A DNA stretch of 64,000 nt from Eleusine coracana subsp. coracana (GCA_032690845.1 CM064427.1:10303501-10367500); one strand, 5' to 3'; positions 12,625-25,504 are shown, counted from the stretch's first letter. The notes: generated by a model not told the origin, from the letters alone. Program-made: numbers and translations.

Positions 12625-13563
12625 GATGTGAACAAGGGTTCCCAATCTTCCAAAAGGTTCTTGGTAAGTCGATTTGGTCGGAGGCGACACACAAATCGAT
12701 CCGGCTTCAGAACAGCATGTTCTAAACCCCACAATCGCAGCATGATGTCTCCTCTGGTTATCAACCGTCCAAGGACGATTGACCTCGCCGAGAAGGCAAA
12801 TCCCTGCTTGCGAATCAAGAATACAAGCAAGAACAACGAAGAATGCAACACAATTGTAGATGTATGATTAAACTCACGAAGTTGGGGTCTTACAAACCGA
12901 TGAACGGCAATACTGTTTATAAACAGAATTGATCTAAGCAAAACTTGCACCCTAATGGTGCGGTGGAGGCTGTATATGAAGACCCTAGGATCGTGCAATA
13001 CCCTCTGGACGCGCCCCTAATTGGGCTCAAGTAGATACAAAGCCCAAACGCTAAAAATAGGCGACGCAGCACCGATACAGATTCTGGAACCTCTCTTGTT
13101 TTGACGATTCCCGATGACTCCGAATGTATTTTGACATGAAGCCGGCGGCATTGGAAAGGTCTTCTCCTTATCTTTCCATGCATATGTAGAACGTCCAAAT
13201 CTGAGTCTGTATGCGTCCTGGGCGACTGTTTTATTGCAGACTGGTCATGGGCCCCGAAACAGACTCGAAATCAGTTTTGATTGGGCCTCCACTTTGGCTT
13301 CCAAGCCCTTGCTGGTCCTCCACGTTCCCAACTCCTTCTCCCAACATCTCTTGGTCCTCTCCATGGTTCCTAATCATAAAATAATCATTAGGTAGCAAAC
13401 CATTCTCAAATGTTACATATAGCGAAGAACGTAGGAATGAGCTCACCTCTAAATTTAGTCGTCGTGCACGAGCTCTAGTCATTGGATCTTGCAAGTCCAG
13501 AATTGGAGGAGTGTTGTGTGTATCCATAGGAGTGATGTCCTCATCATTATACAAGCTAAGCAA
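12625..13563 (-). mobile_element. Ty3/gypsy 3'-end fragment nested in the copia 3' region
   Basis: The minus strand has an open frame at 13231-13563 with DPMTRARARRLNLEVSSFL, a sequence characteristic of the very C-terminal end of some grass gypsy polyproteins. The following DNA down to about 12625 has the look of that element's 3' untranslated region or LTR (no gene, mixed composition unlike the AT-rich copia DNA on both sides). I could not find clean ends or a target duplication. It could be a solo LTR plus flanking pol tail or a captured fragment. Confidence 0.5.
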
Positions 13564-13798
13564 AAAGATTGACTAGCTTAGATAGATTTAAATTTTCTCA
13601 TCACGAGAAAAGCTATCACCACATGTGTAAGTACTCCCATCCAAGGAAAAACAAGTATCAAGTGAATGAAACTAGCTAGTCTTAATCTCACCCATGGCAA
13701 CAAGCAGTCACAGAAAATAAGCTCTACAAATGCTCACATATGCAACAGAGACTCATAAGAAAAGAGAAAAGCATTATTCTTATGTGATCCTCATGTAT

Positions 13799-13955
13799 CT
13801 TCTAATCTGTGTGTAGGGTCATACGACTGGGTACAACAAACACCCCGAGGCTTCGAAGTACAATGTTTGGATTTAGCATTTTTATGTTACTTCTAATCCA
13901 TGCGGAGGGTCACGCGACTGGGTACGACAAACACCCCGAGGCTTCGAAGCACAAT
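13799..13955. repeat. 66-bp direct repeat, 91 bp apart
   Basis: Copies 13799-13864 and 13890-13955 share CTTCTAAT..., GGGTCA(T/C)(A/G)CGACTGGGTAC and AACACCCCGAGGCTTCGAAG, with about seven mismatches. The 25 bp between them belong to neither copy. It sits in the copia 3' region. Confidence 0.85.
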
Positions 13956-14484
13956 CAATTTATTTTGCAAATTAAAAACATAAGGATGAGCATGACTTTG
14001 TGGCAAAAGGAACAAATGTTCCCACAATGTTCCATCATGAGCTAAACATTTGCAAAGCCATATTTCGCAAACACAAGGTGCCAAAGCCAAGATATCTTCT
14101 AGACTAGCATCAACACAAGTCTTGACAGCGATAATAGCAATTATACACATGGTGAGCAAGTCTTAGAAAGATTAGTTCATAAGGTTCACAAGAAGCTAAG
14201 TTTACCTTTAAGATTAGCTAGTTGCTCAAAAGAGTCTATAACAAGCCATCTAGAAAATCTAAGCATGAGAGATTATTATCACATCCACATAACTTAGCTC
14301 AAGCTCAATCATAGCAAAGAGAAATGCAAGAAAGCATAAGAATCAAAGCTCATCGACCAATGCATATATTACATATGAGATGCAAGCGAAAAGGTAAGAT
14401 ACATATATACAAGAGAACACCAACTCCCCCTCAAATGATGCCATAAGGATGGCAAACACCAAGCTCCCCCCGAAGAAAAGCGAA

Positions 14485-14819
14485 TCACGAAGCATCTAGG
14501 GGCTTGGTAAGGATATCAACCAATTGGTTTTTGGTGTTGATGTATTTGAGCTCCACATCTCCCTTCTCAACATTATCTCTCAGGAAGTGGAATCGCACAT
14601 TAATATGTTTGACCTTACCATGTAGGACTTGGTTCTTGGCTAAGCAAATGGCACTGGAGTTATCACACATGAGTGGAACACCCTTAAAGGTTAACCCATA
14701 GTCTCTCATGTTGGATACTATCTATAGGATATGTGAGCAGCAGCAACATACTCAGCCTCTGTGGTGGATTGGGCTACACTCGACTGCTTATGAGAAGACC
14801 AACAAATCAAAGAAGTACC
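14485..14819 (-). pseudogene. copia RNase H, C-terminal part
   Basis: The minus strand encodes SSVAQSTTEAEYVAAA, then after a frame change MRDYGLTFKGVPLMCDNSSA and KHINVRFHFLRDNVEKGD, ending DILTKPLD. These are the conserved last blocks of Ty1/copia RNase H. The domain's first part, including YSDADFAG, lies on the other side of the gypsy insertion at 26704-26800. Exactly five bases, gtacc, are repeated at the two junctions (14815-14819 and 26704-26708). Confidence 0.9.
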
Positions 14820-15246
14820 TGTGGTACATAAATATATGGGATACTTATCTACTCGGTAATATGGCCGAGTGGGCCGGAGGCTAGTTTATGAAGCACTGGA
14901 GATTAAGGCCCAAAGGATAACTACTCAGATATTTGTTTAGAGTAGGCTACAAGTTAGGTCAAGAGATATGATGTATAGATAGAATCAAATGTAACTGAAT
15001 GATAGGTTACCACGTAAACCACTACCCTTCGGTTATATAAGGAGGGCAGGGGGTCCTCAAAGATCATCAAAACTCATATTGGAAATCGAAACCCAGTGTG
15101 AACCCTAGAAATACAAGAACATCAAATAGGAAATAGTGTTGTTATCCTTCGGGAGGCCCGAACCTGTATAAACCCTGTGTCATGTGTCCATCGGCATTCA
15201 TACTCAGATGCATATCTAGAATAACTATCGAGATTATCTCTCGACA
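14820..15246 (+). repeat. 5' LTR of the Tat-type gypsy
   Basis: It runs from TGTGGTACATAAA to TCTCTCGACA and is matched by 26277-26703. It holds a TATA-like block (GGTTATATAAGGAGG, about 15033-15047), a plausible core promoter for the element's RNA. The sequence directly after it (15247 on, ATTGTCGCGCTAGGAAGG) is in the primer-binding position. Confidence 0.92.
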
Positions 15247-15296
15247 ATTGTCGCGCTAGGAAGGGGAAGTGTTGTGTTTAACTTCATTGAAATCAA

Positions 15297-17540
15297 TGGC
15301 TTTCTTCAACGTCAAGTTCCACCCAGGAGACAAGATCCGCTTCAGCACCTTTAGCTTCGTTGCTGATGAGAACGGGAGCCTTGTCAAGCAATGCTTGGTG
15401 GAACTTCCATAGCCGCCAAGCCTTTAGATCTAGGGGTCGGCAAAGCCCCATCGGCCGACCACGAGATCGGTCTGACCTGTCGGCTCCCGCTCGGCCTCAA
15501 CAATGCAGCGGCGGTTATTCAGGCGAAAACCCTCCCGGGTTCCTTCTCAGCATTGCCCATAGTGGACCGATCGGCAAGCCTGGTCGACTCGGATCCGACT
15601 GCGGTCGATCTCCCAACTCCTCACACGGAAGAGTCGGATGAAGATCCCAATTTTTTTCTCGAGTCAAGATTAGTAGCTACAATTGATGTCAACCATGAGT
15701 CAATCCTAGACTTGATTAAAGAGCTGAGTGATTCTGAAAGCTGCTCGTCGGATTACTACGAGGCCTTTATGGTAGCACCGGCTGCCCTAGGAGGAGGCGC
15801 TGCCGGGGAGACATCCGCGGCAGGCGCCGCATGGGGGGGGGGGGGACAGCAGATGCAGATCGTCAGAACGGGCAGGAGACCGAGCTTGAAGACGATGACC
15901 CAGAAGCTGACACTCCTCTGCTCTAATGAACGGATGCTCATCAAAACAGATCCGGAGTCATGCAGAACTTGGACATGGACGACCTTACCTTACAACTGGA
16001 CGGTGAGGAGGTCTTCAAGACCCCGCAGCACAATATTACAGCTGCGGCAGCCCTGCTGAACTCGTTAGAGCCTATGCTCCAAGTAAGCCTAGAGTTGACA
16101 CCACAGGTCAACAAGCTAAAAGCGCACATTAAGGTGGCAGCAGTACTAGAGATGCACAACACGCATTCTACCTCGAGTAAATCAGCATCAGGCGCTGCTA
16201 GCTCGGTGCCTAGTTAGGAAAGAAGAGATCAGCAACGAACCAACCGGCAGGAGACCCCGCCGATTGAACCAGGGCGGCGACCTATCACGGACTACCATGA
16301 CTGGAACCCACATGCTGATCTTCGCAGCAGCATACCACCACGTGACGCCCGGGTCAGGCTAAATAACAGGCATCAAGAGCGGGATGAAGCGGCTCGCCGA
16401 GAATATGAAGACGAACAACATCGCCGTGGTCTCGTTGATGACCGGTACTACGAGCGCAATGACAGAAGAGAGCCGCACCGAGACGATCGATATTACGATC
16501 GACGGAACAATGGATGGCGCAAGGACAGACATCGCCAAGAAGCTAGTCATGAACGGGAGCGAACCCCCATCTTCGAGGATTATGATGATGTGGCCGGCAT
16601 GAGGGCCTTCACCTGAGAGTTGCGAACTGTCAACTTGTCGGCTGGCTTTAAACCAGTTGGCATTGAGAAATACGATGGCAAGACAGACCCGTGCGATTGG
16701 CTTCATGTCTACGCGACGGCCATCCGAGCACTCGACGATGGCAGCTTTGTTATGGCCAATTATCTGCATGTACGTTTGGCCCCAGTAGCCAGAAGCTGGC
16801 TCACTAATCTGCCTGCTAATTCCATCAGTTCCTGGACGGAGCTGAGCGAGCAGTTCATGACCAACTTTCAGAAAACATGCGATAGGCCCGGGAATCACTA
16901 GGAGCTCGCTAGGATCAAGCAGCATGACTGGGAGCCATTGCGAGAATACATCCAGCGCTTCTACCGAGTGAAGAACACCATCCCCAACATCCTAGATGCT
17001 CAGGTTGTCGCTGCCTTCTAGGGTGGGCTTCGCGATGATGACTTAATCTAGAAGATCGGGAGATTGGATGCTGCCAAAAGTCTGACAGTCATGGAGCTGT
17101 TCACCATGGCCAATAAGTACGCAGCCGACAACTCGATGCTTTTCCAAGTTTTTCAATACAAGGACGAGGTGCCATGAAATTGCGGTTAGTCAGGCCCGTC
17201 CAATTATAATAAGGACGACGACAGGAAGCAAAAGCAGGATAGAACGATTGCCAACACCGAGCGTCCCAACCGGAAAAGACAAGTCACTCAGGATGACTTT
17301 GACAAAATGCTTGAAGGCCCTTGTCTACTGCATGACAGCACTTACAAGGCCACAGAATGCTTCAAGCTGAAGAGCTTCACGCACCATGCTCTGAAGGTCT
17401 GCAAAGAGCGCCCTGGATTCCCAAGGGTGGCAAAAAGGACGCGGACAAGGAAGATGAAAAGAAGGAAGAGTTTCAAGACCCCGAGCGCGAGGTCAACTAC
17501 ATCTGTGGAAGGTCTACGACTCACTTGAAGTACCAGCAGA
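15297..17540 (+). pseudogene. Tat gypsy gag (broken)
   Basis: A start at 15297 gives MAFFNVKFHPGDKIRFSTF but stops after 37 codons (15408-15410). Longer open pieces follow. The recognised retrotransposon gag domain is at about 16620-17160: FKPVGIEKYDGKTDPCDWLH, then ARSWLTNLPANSISSWTEL and PLREYIQRFYRVKNTI. At least five in-frame stops interrupt this region. A run of 13 G at 15833-15845 lies in the 5' part. The product would be the capsid protein; this copy cannot encode it. Confidence 0.8.
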
Positions 17541-18031
17541 AGAACCTTTACCGAGAGGTTCACTCTGTATCACCAGCAATCCCGCAACACCTTCGTTGGT
17601 CTGAGGTCCCGATAACTTTTGATCGGTCGGACCATCCGGATCACATCCCTAGACCAGGCAAGTACCTGCTAGTACTGTCACCGACTATTAATAGAGTTTG
17701 GCTCCATAGAGTATTGGTGGACGGGGGAAGCAGGCTGGACATCCTTTTCGTGAAGACCTTCAAGGAGCTCGGTATACCATTGACCGACCTCAAGCCCAGC
17801 AGTTCACCCTTTCATGGTGTGATCCCCGGCATGCAGACAGTCCCGCTGGGACAGATAACTCTGCCAGTAACATTTGGCACCCGAGAGAACTACAGGACAG
17901 AGTGCATCACCTTTGAAGTTGCGAACCTAGACTCCACATACCACGCCATCATTGGGCGGTCAGCCATCGCCAAATTTATGGTCGTGCCACATTATCCATA
18001 CATGATGATGAAGCTGCCAGGGCCAAATTAG
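17357..18031 (+). pseudogene. Tat gypsy aspartic protease region
   Basis: An open frame of 224 codons contains the retropepsin-like motif VLVDGGSRLDILF (active-site DGGS; usual form DGGSSLNILF). It is followed by GIPLTDLKPSSSPFHGVIPG, then YHAIIGRSAIAKF, the second conserved protease block. It would cleave the element's polyprotein. The frame ends at a stop at 18029-18031 before RT, where family members read through, so this is a broken part of gag-pol. The Ser-to-Arg change next to DGGS is unusual. Confidence 0.85.
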
Positions 18032-18289
18032 AGTCATATCGCTGCACTCGAACGTAAGAACCTCCTATGATTGCAACAACCAGAGTTGCAAACTAGTGGA
18101 AATGATGGTGACGGCATTAGAGCTCACAAAGTTGAAGATGGTGGTTGCAAACATGGAAGAGACCAACCACAATCCCCCTCCGAAAAAGGTGCTAAAGGCC
18201 ACGGTGCAGGCAAAGACAGTGGAGTCAAAAAAGATCCAGCTAGATGATAATGATGTATCCAAGACCACCAATATTAGGGTCAAGCTTAG

Positions 18290-19727
18290 ATGCTAAATAG
18301 GAAAGCGCGCTCATCCTTTTTCTTCGTAACAATAAAGACATATTTGCATGGAAACCTTTTGACATGTCGGGTGTCCCAAGGGAAAAGGCTAAGCACAAAC
18401 TACATGTTCGACCGAGCACTAAGCCAGTGCGGCAACGTCTTAGACAATTTTCACAGGATCGTAAGGACGCAATTAGAAAAGAAATCGGCCGATTACTGGC
18501 GGCCTGTTTTATCAAAGAAGTATTTCGCCCTGACTAGTTAGCTAACCTAGTATTGGTGCGGAAAAAGAATAAAGAGTGGTGAATATGCGTGGATTACACC
18601 GAGCTTAACAAAGCCTGTCCCAACGACCCATTCACCCCCCCCCCCCTCGTATCGACCAAGTGGTCGACTCAACGGCTGGTTGCGCTTTACTGTGCTTCTT
18701 AGATGCCTACTCAGGGTACCATCAGATCCCTCTACATGAGTCCTACCAGCTAAAAACATCGTTCATTACGCCCTTTCGAGCTTTTTGTTATACAACGATG
18801 CCTTTCGGGCTAAAGAACGCGGTCACCACATACCAGCGGACAATGCAACGATGCTTGGATAGCCAGATCGGAAGAAATGCCGATGCCTACATAGATGACA
18901 TGGTAATCAAAAGCCGACTCGCTTCCAACTTAATACAAGACCTGGCCGAGACATTTGACAACCTTCAAAAGTACAGCATGAAGCTAAACCCCGAGAAATG
19001 CATTTTTGGTGTCCCGTCAGGGAAGCTACTCGGTTTCTTAGTCTCACACCGAGGAATTGAGGCAAATCCAGAGAAAATAAATGCCATATTGTGGATGGGA
19101 TGCCCGCACTCTCAGAAAGACATCCAGAAGTTGACCGGCTGCATGGCGGCTTTCAGCCAATTCGTGTCACGACTCGGCCTCAGGGGATTACCTTTCTTCC
19201 GACTACTCAAGAAGCAGGATTCATTTGCCTAAAACGACAAAGGCCAACAAGCCTTGGAAGAATTCAAGGCCTACATTAGTGGCCCATTGGTGTTGACACC
19301 CCCTGAACCAATGGAAACTTTGCAACTGTACATTTCCGCAACCACACATGTTGTCAGCACAGTGCTGGCGGTCAAACGGGCGGAAGATGGCAAGGCTCTA
19401 AAGGTGCAGCGTCCGGTATATTTTGTCAGTGAGGTCTTACCAGATTCTAAAATGCGGTACTTTCAGCTCCAAAAGCTAGTGTATGCACTACTGATGACAT
19501 CACGTAAGTTAAAGCATTATTTTGAAGATCACCCGATCGAAGTTCATACATCCTTCGGGTTGGGCGAACTGCTACACAACCGGGATGCAACTGGGAAAAT
19601 AGCCAAGTGGGCTATTGATCTTGGATCATATGAGATTACCTTCAAGCCTCATGACACAATAAAAGGCCAGGCGCTCTCTAATTTCATCGCCGAGTGGACT
19701 GAGTCTGAGTTACCGCCGACACCATAG
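18290..19727 (+). pseudogene. Tat gypsy reverse transcriptase and RNase H
   Basis: The RT is readable as NKACPNDPF (18607), a 12-C run at 18635-18646, CFLDAYSGYHQIPLHE, then PFGLKNAVTTYQR and the catalytic ADAYIDDMVIKS (YIDD, about 18880-18910). The RT thumb follows (GFLVSHRGIEANPEKINAI). The RNase H/connection domain occupies 19254-19727 (VYFVSEVLPDSKMRYFQLQK ... HTSFGLGELLHNR). Stops at 18539, 19230 and 19725 and the C-run break the frame. The reaction would be reverse transcription of element RNA in the cytoplasm. Confidence 0.9.
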
Positions 19728-20640
19728 GAAACAAGCTATTGGACCATGTCATTTGATGGCTCCTTACAACTGAAGGGGGCCAGTGCAGGGGTAATACTAG
19801 TATCCCCAGACGGAGTCAAGAGGCGCCATGTCCTCTGAATGCATTTTTGTGCATCTAACAACGCAGCGGAGTACGAGGCTCTCCTACATGGGTTACGAAC
19901 GGCCATATCACTCGGCGTCAGATGGATAAGTATCTCCGGTGACTTAGCACTTGTAGTCAATCAAGTGACTAAAGAGTGGTGTTGTTCTGATGAAAGCATG
20001 ACAATATATTGCATTGAAGTTCGGAAGCTCGAAGACAAGTTTGATGGCATCAAGTACAAGCATGTCCTTCGAAAGTTCAATGAGGATGCAGATGTGTTGG
20101 CCAAGCTTGGGTCTAGCAGAGCTAAAATACCCGATGGAGTATTTCTCGATGATCTACACAAGCCATCTATACTAACCCAGCAAACTGTGGTGCAGGCTGT
20201 CCCAGGCAAAGAGGCAACACTGCAAGTCGTTTTAATAGAAATAGACTGGAGAACTCCATTCATTGAGTATTTAAGCGGTGGAACACTGCCTACCGACAAA
20301 GAAGAAGCCCTTCATATCATCCGCAAGTCAAGGTTATACTGCACCGTTGACAATCTCTTGTATAAACAAAGCCCATATGGTGTACTGTTAAAGTGCTTAT
20401 CACGGGGGGAGGGCATCGCCATATTAAAGGAAATCCATGCCGGCATATGTGGTAACCACGCGGGTCCCTCAACTATAGCAACCAAAGCAATGAGACAAGG
20501 GTTTTATTGGCCCACAGCGACTACTGATGCAAAAGATATCGTCCGAAAATGCGAAGGTTGCCAATTTTTCGCCCACCAGATGCACGTACCTGCCATCGAA
20601 CTTCAAAATATCCCGATAACATGGTCGTTCTTAGTCTAGG
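19728..20640 (+). pseudogene. Tat gypsy second RNase H and integrase zinc finger
   Basis: YWTMSFDGSLQLKGASAGV (19738-19795) with NNAAEYEALLHGLR (about 19858) is an archaeal-type RNase H, the extra RNase H that marks Tat elements. KFNEDADVLAKLGS follows as its last block. The integrase H2C2 finger ends this piece: HAGICGNHAGPSTIATK... then CEGCQFF (about 20420-20570). A stop at 19837-19839 and another at 20637-20639 break the frame. Confidence 0.85.
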
Positions 20641-21482
20641 GTTTAGATATCGTGGGCCCTTTTCAGAAGGCTCAAGGAGGTTTCACTCATTTGTTTGTGG
20701 CAGTGGACAAATTCTCTAAATGGATTGAGGCGAAACTAGTCGGAAAAATTTCCACAAAAAAGGCCGTCAAATTCATGACCGAAATAGTAACTCGGTTTGG
20801 TGCTCCACACAAAATCATCATTGATAACGGTAGTCAGTTCATGACACAAGAGTTTGAGGACTTCACGAATCAGGTGGGGTTCAAGATTGGCTATGCTTCT
20901 GCCTATCATCCACAAAGTAACGGCCAGGTCGAGCGGGCGAATGGCCTCTTATTGTCCAGAATTAAGCCTCGCATATTTGACATATTAGAGAAGTACGCTC
21001 GACATTGGGTTTGAGAGTTACTGTCAGTACTGTGGGGACTTCGAGCCAATATCAGTCGAGCCACGGGGCACTCGCCGTTTTTGTTAATTTACGGATCCGG
21101 AGCCATGTTGCTGACCAAAGTATTGTTTACCTCGCCGTGCGTGGTAGCATATAAAGAAAAGACTTCCAATGAACATCGGTGTGATGACCTCCTATTATTG
21201 GAAGAAAAACGCGATGCCACTCTGGTTCGGTCGGCCAAGTATCAGCAAAGCCTGCGGCGGTATCACGATAAAAACGTCAGGTCACGGGATTTCGTAGTAG
21301 GTGATCTGGTTTTAAAACAAGTTCAGTCTACGGTTGGCAAGCACAAGCTGTCGGCTCCATGGGAAGGACCTTTTATCGTAAAGGAGGTCACTCGGCCAGG
21401 TGCATATCGGTTGATGCGCGAGGATAGGTCAGACCTTCCTAGTTCTTGGAACATATCTCAGCTATGCCGTTTCTATGCTTAG
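20640..21482 (+). pseudogene. Tat gypsy integrase core and C-terminus
   Basis: The core reads GLDIVGPFQKAQGGFTHLFV (first D), KIIIDNGSQFMTQEF (second D) and HPQSNGQVERANG (E), so the D,D,E residues are all present. A stop at 21012-21014 cuts the core from its tail. The tail at 21081-21482 has KYQQSLRRYHDKNVRSRDF and LSAPWEGPFIVKEV, the usual end of plant gypsy integrases. This enzyme would insert the cDNA; the copy is broken by the stop. Confidence 0.9.
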
Positions 21483-21979
21483 CTTCAGCAGTTTGTTTAT
21501 ATTTGTACATGTCTATATTTTTAATGAATACATATAACTTGCGGTCAAGATAATTTGTCATACAATTTATAATTTCTGTGAAATAATCTCTTACCTTGTT
21601 CAATATAGTCACGACTCAAATTTTGATTCTTGGTATTACCACAACTCGCACATATTGACCAAGTGGGTTCTTAGTCCCCAGGGTTCATGTCATCTGTTGT
21701 GGACCGAGGCAATTTTCCTAATTCGCATATGCTTGATCGAGTGGGTTCTTAGTCTCCATGGTTCATATCGGTTATTAGGAACGTTGTTTAGAATGCTGAC
21801 ATGTGTTGTGTATTGGTTATGAGTGTTTAACACGAGTTCATACAATACATAAACAAAGCAGCATGGCCCAAAGATTCGTCACAATACGGGTGATGGATCT
21901 AGATCCTAAGGGTCTACTGAATTACATTTTATTACATCATTAGTTGTGAAATATCGTCTAATAACAGTAATACAAACCA
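21483..21979 (+). other. Gypsy 3' spacer
   Basis: Non-coding DNA between the end of integrase and the antisense gene. A degenerate direct repeat is visible: GACCAAGTGGGTTCTTAGTC (21657) and GATCGAGTGGGTTCTTAGTC (21735). Otherwise I see nothing in it. Confidence 0.5.
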
Positions 21980-24900
21980 TTACACTTTTGGTAATGGATC
22001 TAGTTCTATCTGGTCAATTAAAATATTTGCAGTTTCCTGCGCCTCCGTTACGAGAGCTTTGCATTGTTTGTCAAAAAGGTCTTCATGGAAACTTTTAGCA
22101 ACCACATCCAGTTTAATCTCTGGAATATGGGATTTGGCGATACCAATACTTGAGCGTCTGCCAGTCCTGCAATACGCCGAGCATGCTCTTTCACTTGGCT
22201 TGGGGCTTCTTGTAGCCGAGTGAGAAGGTATCGACACCTGGGTGGTTTTTCTTCTGGAATGATGTATTGGGCAACCGCCTCCGTGTCTTTTTGTAGAGCT
22301 GTAAGAGACCAGCGAAGATTTTCATCACCTTCAATAAATTTCTTTTGTAACAGCTCATAAGCCCTTTTTGACCCTACAGGAACACAATTATTACACATTT
22401 TTCCTGCAGGTATGGATAATATAGGCTCAAAAACTTACCTTTCAGACATTTTTCAGCGTCGGCCTTTCCCGCTTCAAGAGTGGCCGCCTTTGCCTTGTAC
22501 TCTTCTTTGAGCTTCTCCACCTCTTTGAAGGATTTTCTGAATTTATTTAGTTCATCCACGGCCTTCTTGAATATTGTTTCAGCTTCGGCCAGTCCGGTTT
22601 CTAACTGAGCATTTCTTTGGTTTTGAATCTTGATATTTTCTTCAGAATCTGTTACATAACCAGAGCAGGGTCGGTAGCTGAAATTTAAGCTATAAAAGCA
22701 TGCAAAATTATACCTTTAGCCTTCTTTTCCCAATGAGCCCGTGATTCTTCCATGGTTTTGAAGTCGTCCTTTCGTTTTTCAAAATTGTTTTTGATTTCAT
22801 TTGAAATTTGAAGTTGTTTTTTCAGCTCTTGATTTTGACTCTTCAAATCATCGATAACACTAGAGGATGATTCCAAAGCTTTCACACGGTCTTTCAACTC
22901 GACAATCATTGTTGCCGAGTCAGCATCATTCAAGCATTTAGAAGCAAGTTCTTGGGATAACTCTGCGACAAGAAAATCTAAAAATTGTGGTACAATAACA
23001 GGTCACTCGGTTTATGTCATATAAATTATTGACAACGTACCTAACAATTTAAATTAAAGTTCATCCATCTGGGATGAATGTGTCTTCAACTCAAGAGATA
23101 GTCGTCCGACTTCAAGCCTCTCTTTGGCAAGTTGATCTTCGGTCTCCATTGATTTTGCGCAAGTCCTCTCCACAAGTTGCAGAAGCTTGCTCTTATTAGC
23201 CATGTGTGACTTGAAGCGCTGTAATAAAATTGTAAGAGAAAGAGGTGTATCATTTCCTTGAGTGTTAATAAAAAATAAGCATACATCTAGTTTTTTACCT
23301 GGAATGAGTGGTAGGCGTTTTTGATTAAGCCCTCGAATGTCTTCAGTTCTTCTTGTTCATCAGATTCATCAAAGCCCGCAATGGCAAATTTACCAGTATG
23401 GTATACCGTCCTGGTGGGGACAGTTTCTTCCGAGGTCGCTTCCTTCACCACTCGGTAAATTGGAGTTGGCGTGGCATCTTCATCAGGGTCGATGGGATAA
23501 TCATATGCTGGCTCCAGCATCTTTTCAAAAACCAAGGTAGGATATTCCATGTCGACTGGTGAAGATATAGAAGGGTTTGTGGTTGTCCCTAGAACATTTA
23601 GATCCGGCACAGAAGGGGTCTCTGACCTGTTGGTCTCTTTTCTTGTTCGTGGAGACGTTGGAGCAGCATTAATATCACTCGGCCTCTTAGCTGAGTGATC
23701 AAAGGCATCATCCTTGGATGTCCCTGACTTTCCTTTTGTTTGATCTTCTTTGGGAACAGTGCTTTGAGGAATCATGTTGCCCGAAGAAGCGGTGTCGAAT
23801 GATCTACAAGACATATAACCATTAGCAGAGTCATTTTATAGCAAATTAAAATCATGGCCATTAAACACGCTTACCTTGGCCGGCATTTAAACTTCAATTC
23901 TGATAGTTTTGGTGGGGGATTCGATGGCCTAGAATCCTTTGCAACATCTGGGGTACCCTCAGTTGAGGCATGCTTCGTATTCTTGTCCGAGTGATGCTTT
24001 TGTTCTTTTGAAGGCCTGGTTTTTGCATCACCTCCAGATCTTTCCCGAGTGGTTGATGACTCGACTGCAACTTTTTTCTTTGCCTCTTCTTGGAGTCTAG
24101 TGGATCTTTCCGCCAAAGACTTGTCTTTGTCAGATTCTTCAATGTGAGCTTTACGACGCTTGTGAGATGGCGTTCGACTTGATGATTTTTCTCGCGTCAT
24201 AGGAGGCAGTGGGGGGCTTGAGGAATATATGTCAAGGTTTTGTAATTCATATGACATATTATTCATTTTTGACGTTCACTAACATATTGGGAATAACAAA
24301 TTTGGCGGAGGTTACTTACTTCATTCCTGGGGATCTTGAAATGATGTCCGGCTTTCACAGACCCCGGGGTCCAATTAAGCAGGGAGAAAAAAATATTTTC
24401 AAGCCGAAGCGTTAGTTCCTATTCTGACAACTCTTCAGGCACTTCCATAGTGGGATCTCTATTGAGATTGAACATCCAACCAGGGACATGGCGTTTCTTG
24501 ATGGGTTGGACTCGGCGATATATGAAGCTCGAGGCAACGTCCACTCCACTGTATCCCTTTGATTTCAGCTCAGCAATTTGTTCTAAGATTGCATTGACTT
24601 GAGCCTTTTTGTTCGGGGACGCCTTCACGGACCATTCAGGCCGGGGCACGGGAGCTTCAGCAGTGAACTCTGACAAAGGGGGTGCATGGTTTCCATGGTA
24701 AAACCAACCTACGTGTCACCCTTTGTTCATCAAAGGAAGAGGAACTTCGATATATTTTGACTTATTCCTCAATTGAAATCCTGCGCCTCCAATCACATTG
24801 TTGTAGTTTGATTTCAGAACAAACAGTTCTTTGAAAGTATCGAAATGTGGGGCGATACCTAGGTACCTCGCACAGATGAATGAAGATAGAGATATGGAGA

Positions 24901-25256
24901 ATCAAGTTTGGATTTAGATTCACAAGGTTGATTCCATAGAAAAATAGCAGCCCTCGGAAGAAATCACTACACGGAATCCCAAATCCATGATAGAAAAAGG
25001 ATGTGAAAATAGTGATGTGAACTACTGGGGGCTGCGGGAACTTCTGACCTATTGCTTCAATCCAGTCCCCGGTTTGCTGATCTTGGAGCACTTCGTCGAT
25101 CACGAGCCCGTTGATCTTCTCCACATCCATGGCGGAAACCAGGAACTCCGTGATCCCCACGGGGATGTCAAAAATTGCCTCATTGTCAGTTTTACCAGGG
25201 GAAGCTGACTTCTTTGATTGGGATTTGGTGCTTTGGCGAGTGCGGTTGGGTGCCAT
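21980..25256 (-). pseudogene. Antisense gene of the Tat element (Transposase_28-like, coiled-coil C-terminus)
   Basis: On the strand opposite to gag-pol, a gene-like array starts with ATG at 25256 (MAPNRTRQSTKSQSKKSAS). It continues with ITIFTSFFYHGFGIPCSDFF and NLILHISIFIHLCE (down to about 24880), the pattern of the 'putative gypsy type transposon' domain (Transposase_28). More segments follow on the same strand: 24419-24676 (PEWSVKASPNKKAQVNAILE), 23871-24266 (Lys/Glu-rich), 23287-23814 (acidic) and 21980-22933 (heptad-rich coiled coil). Spacing suggests several introns. A frame change after IHLCE and a stop near 24715 indicate a decayed copy. Antisense ORFs in this position are known for Tat elements such as Grande and RIRE2; their role is unknown. 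Confidence 0.75.
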
Positions 25257-25388
25257 TGGAATTGACGTCTGGAGAAATGGAGATGAGCAGAAATCTTCGA
25301 GAGGAAATGAGGATCCAAGATCTAGGGTTTGTGCGGGGGCGATGGTGGCGGTTGGAATGCTGAGTGAGGAAGGTGAAGGGGTGCACGC

Positions 25389-25504
<116 letters not shown>

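Larger units (their letters stand above)
12110..14484 (-). other. 3' non-coding region of the copia element
   Basis: This 2.4-kb region lies between the end of RNase H (stop at 14485) and the 3' LTR. It carries no copia gene. It contains a gypsy-derived insert (about 12625-13563), a 66-bp direct repeat (13799-13955) and otherwise AT-rich filler with CT-rich patches such as ctccccctcaa near 12335 and 14425, which on the minus strand are purine tracts. Confidence 0.65.

Noticed and set aside
18065..18541. Short ORFs on both strands between gypsy protease and RT
   Set aside because: They are frame shadows of the broken gag-pol linker; the plus strand still shows RT-like words in shifting frames.
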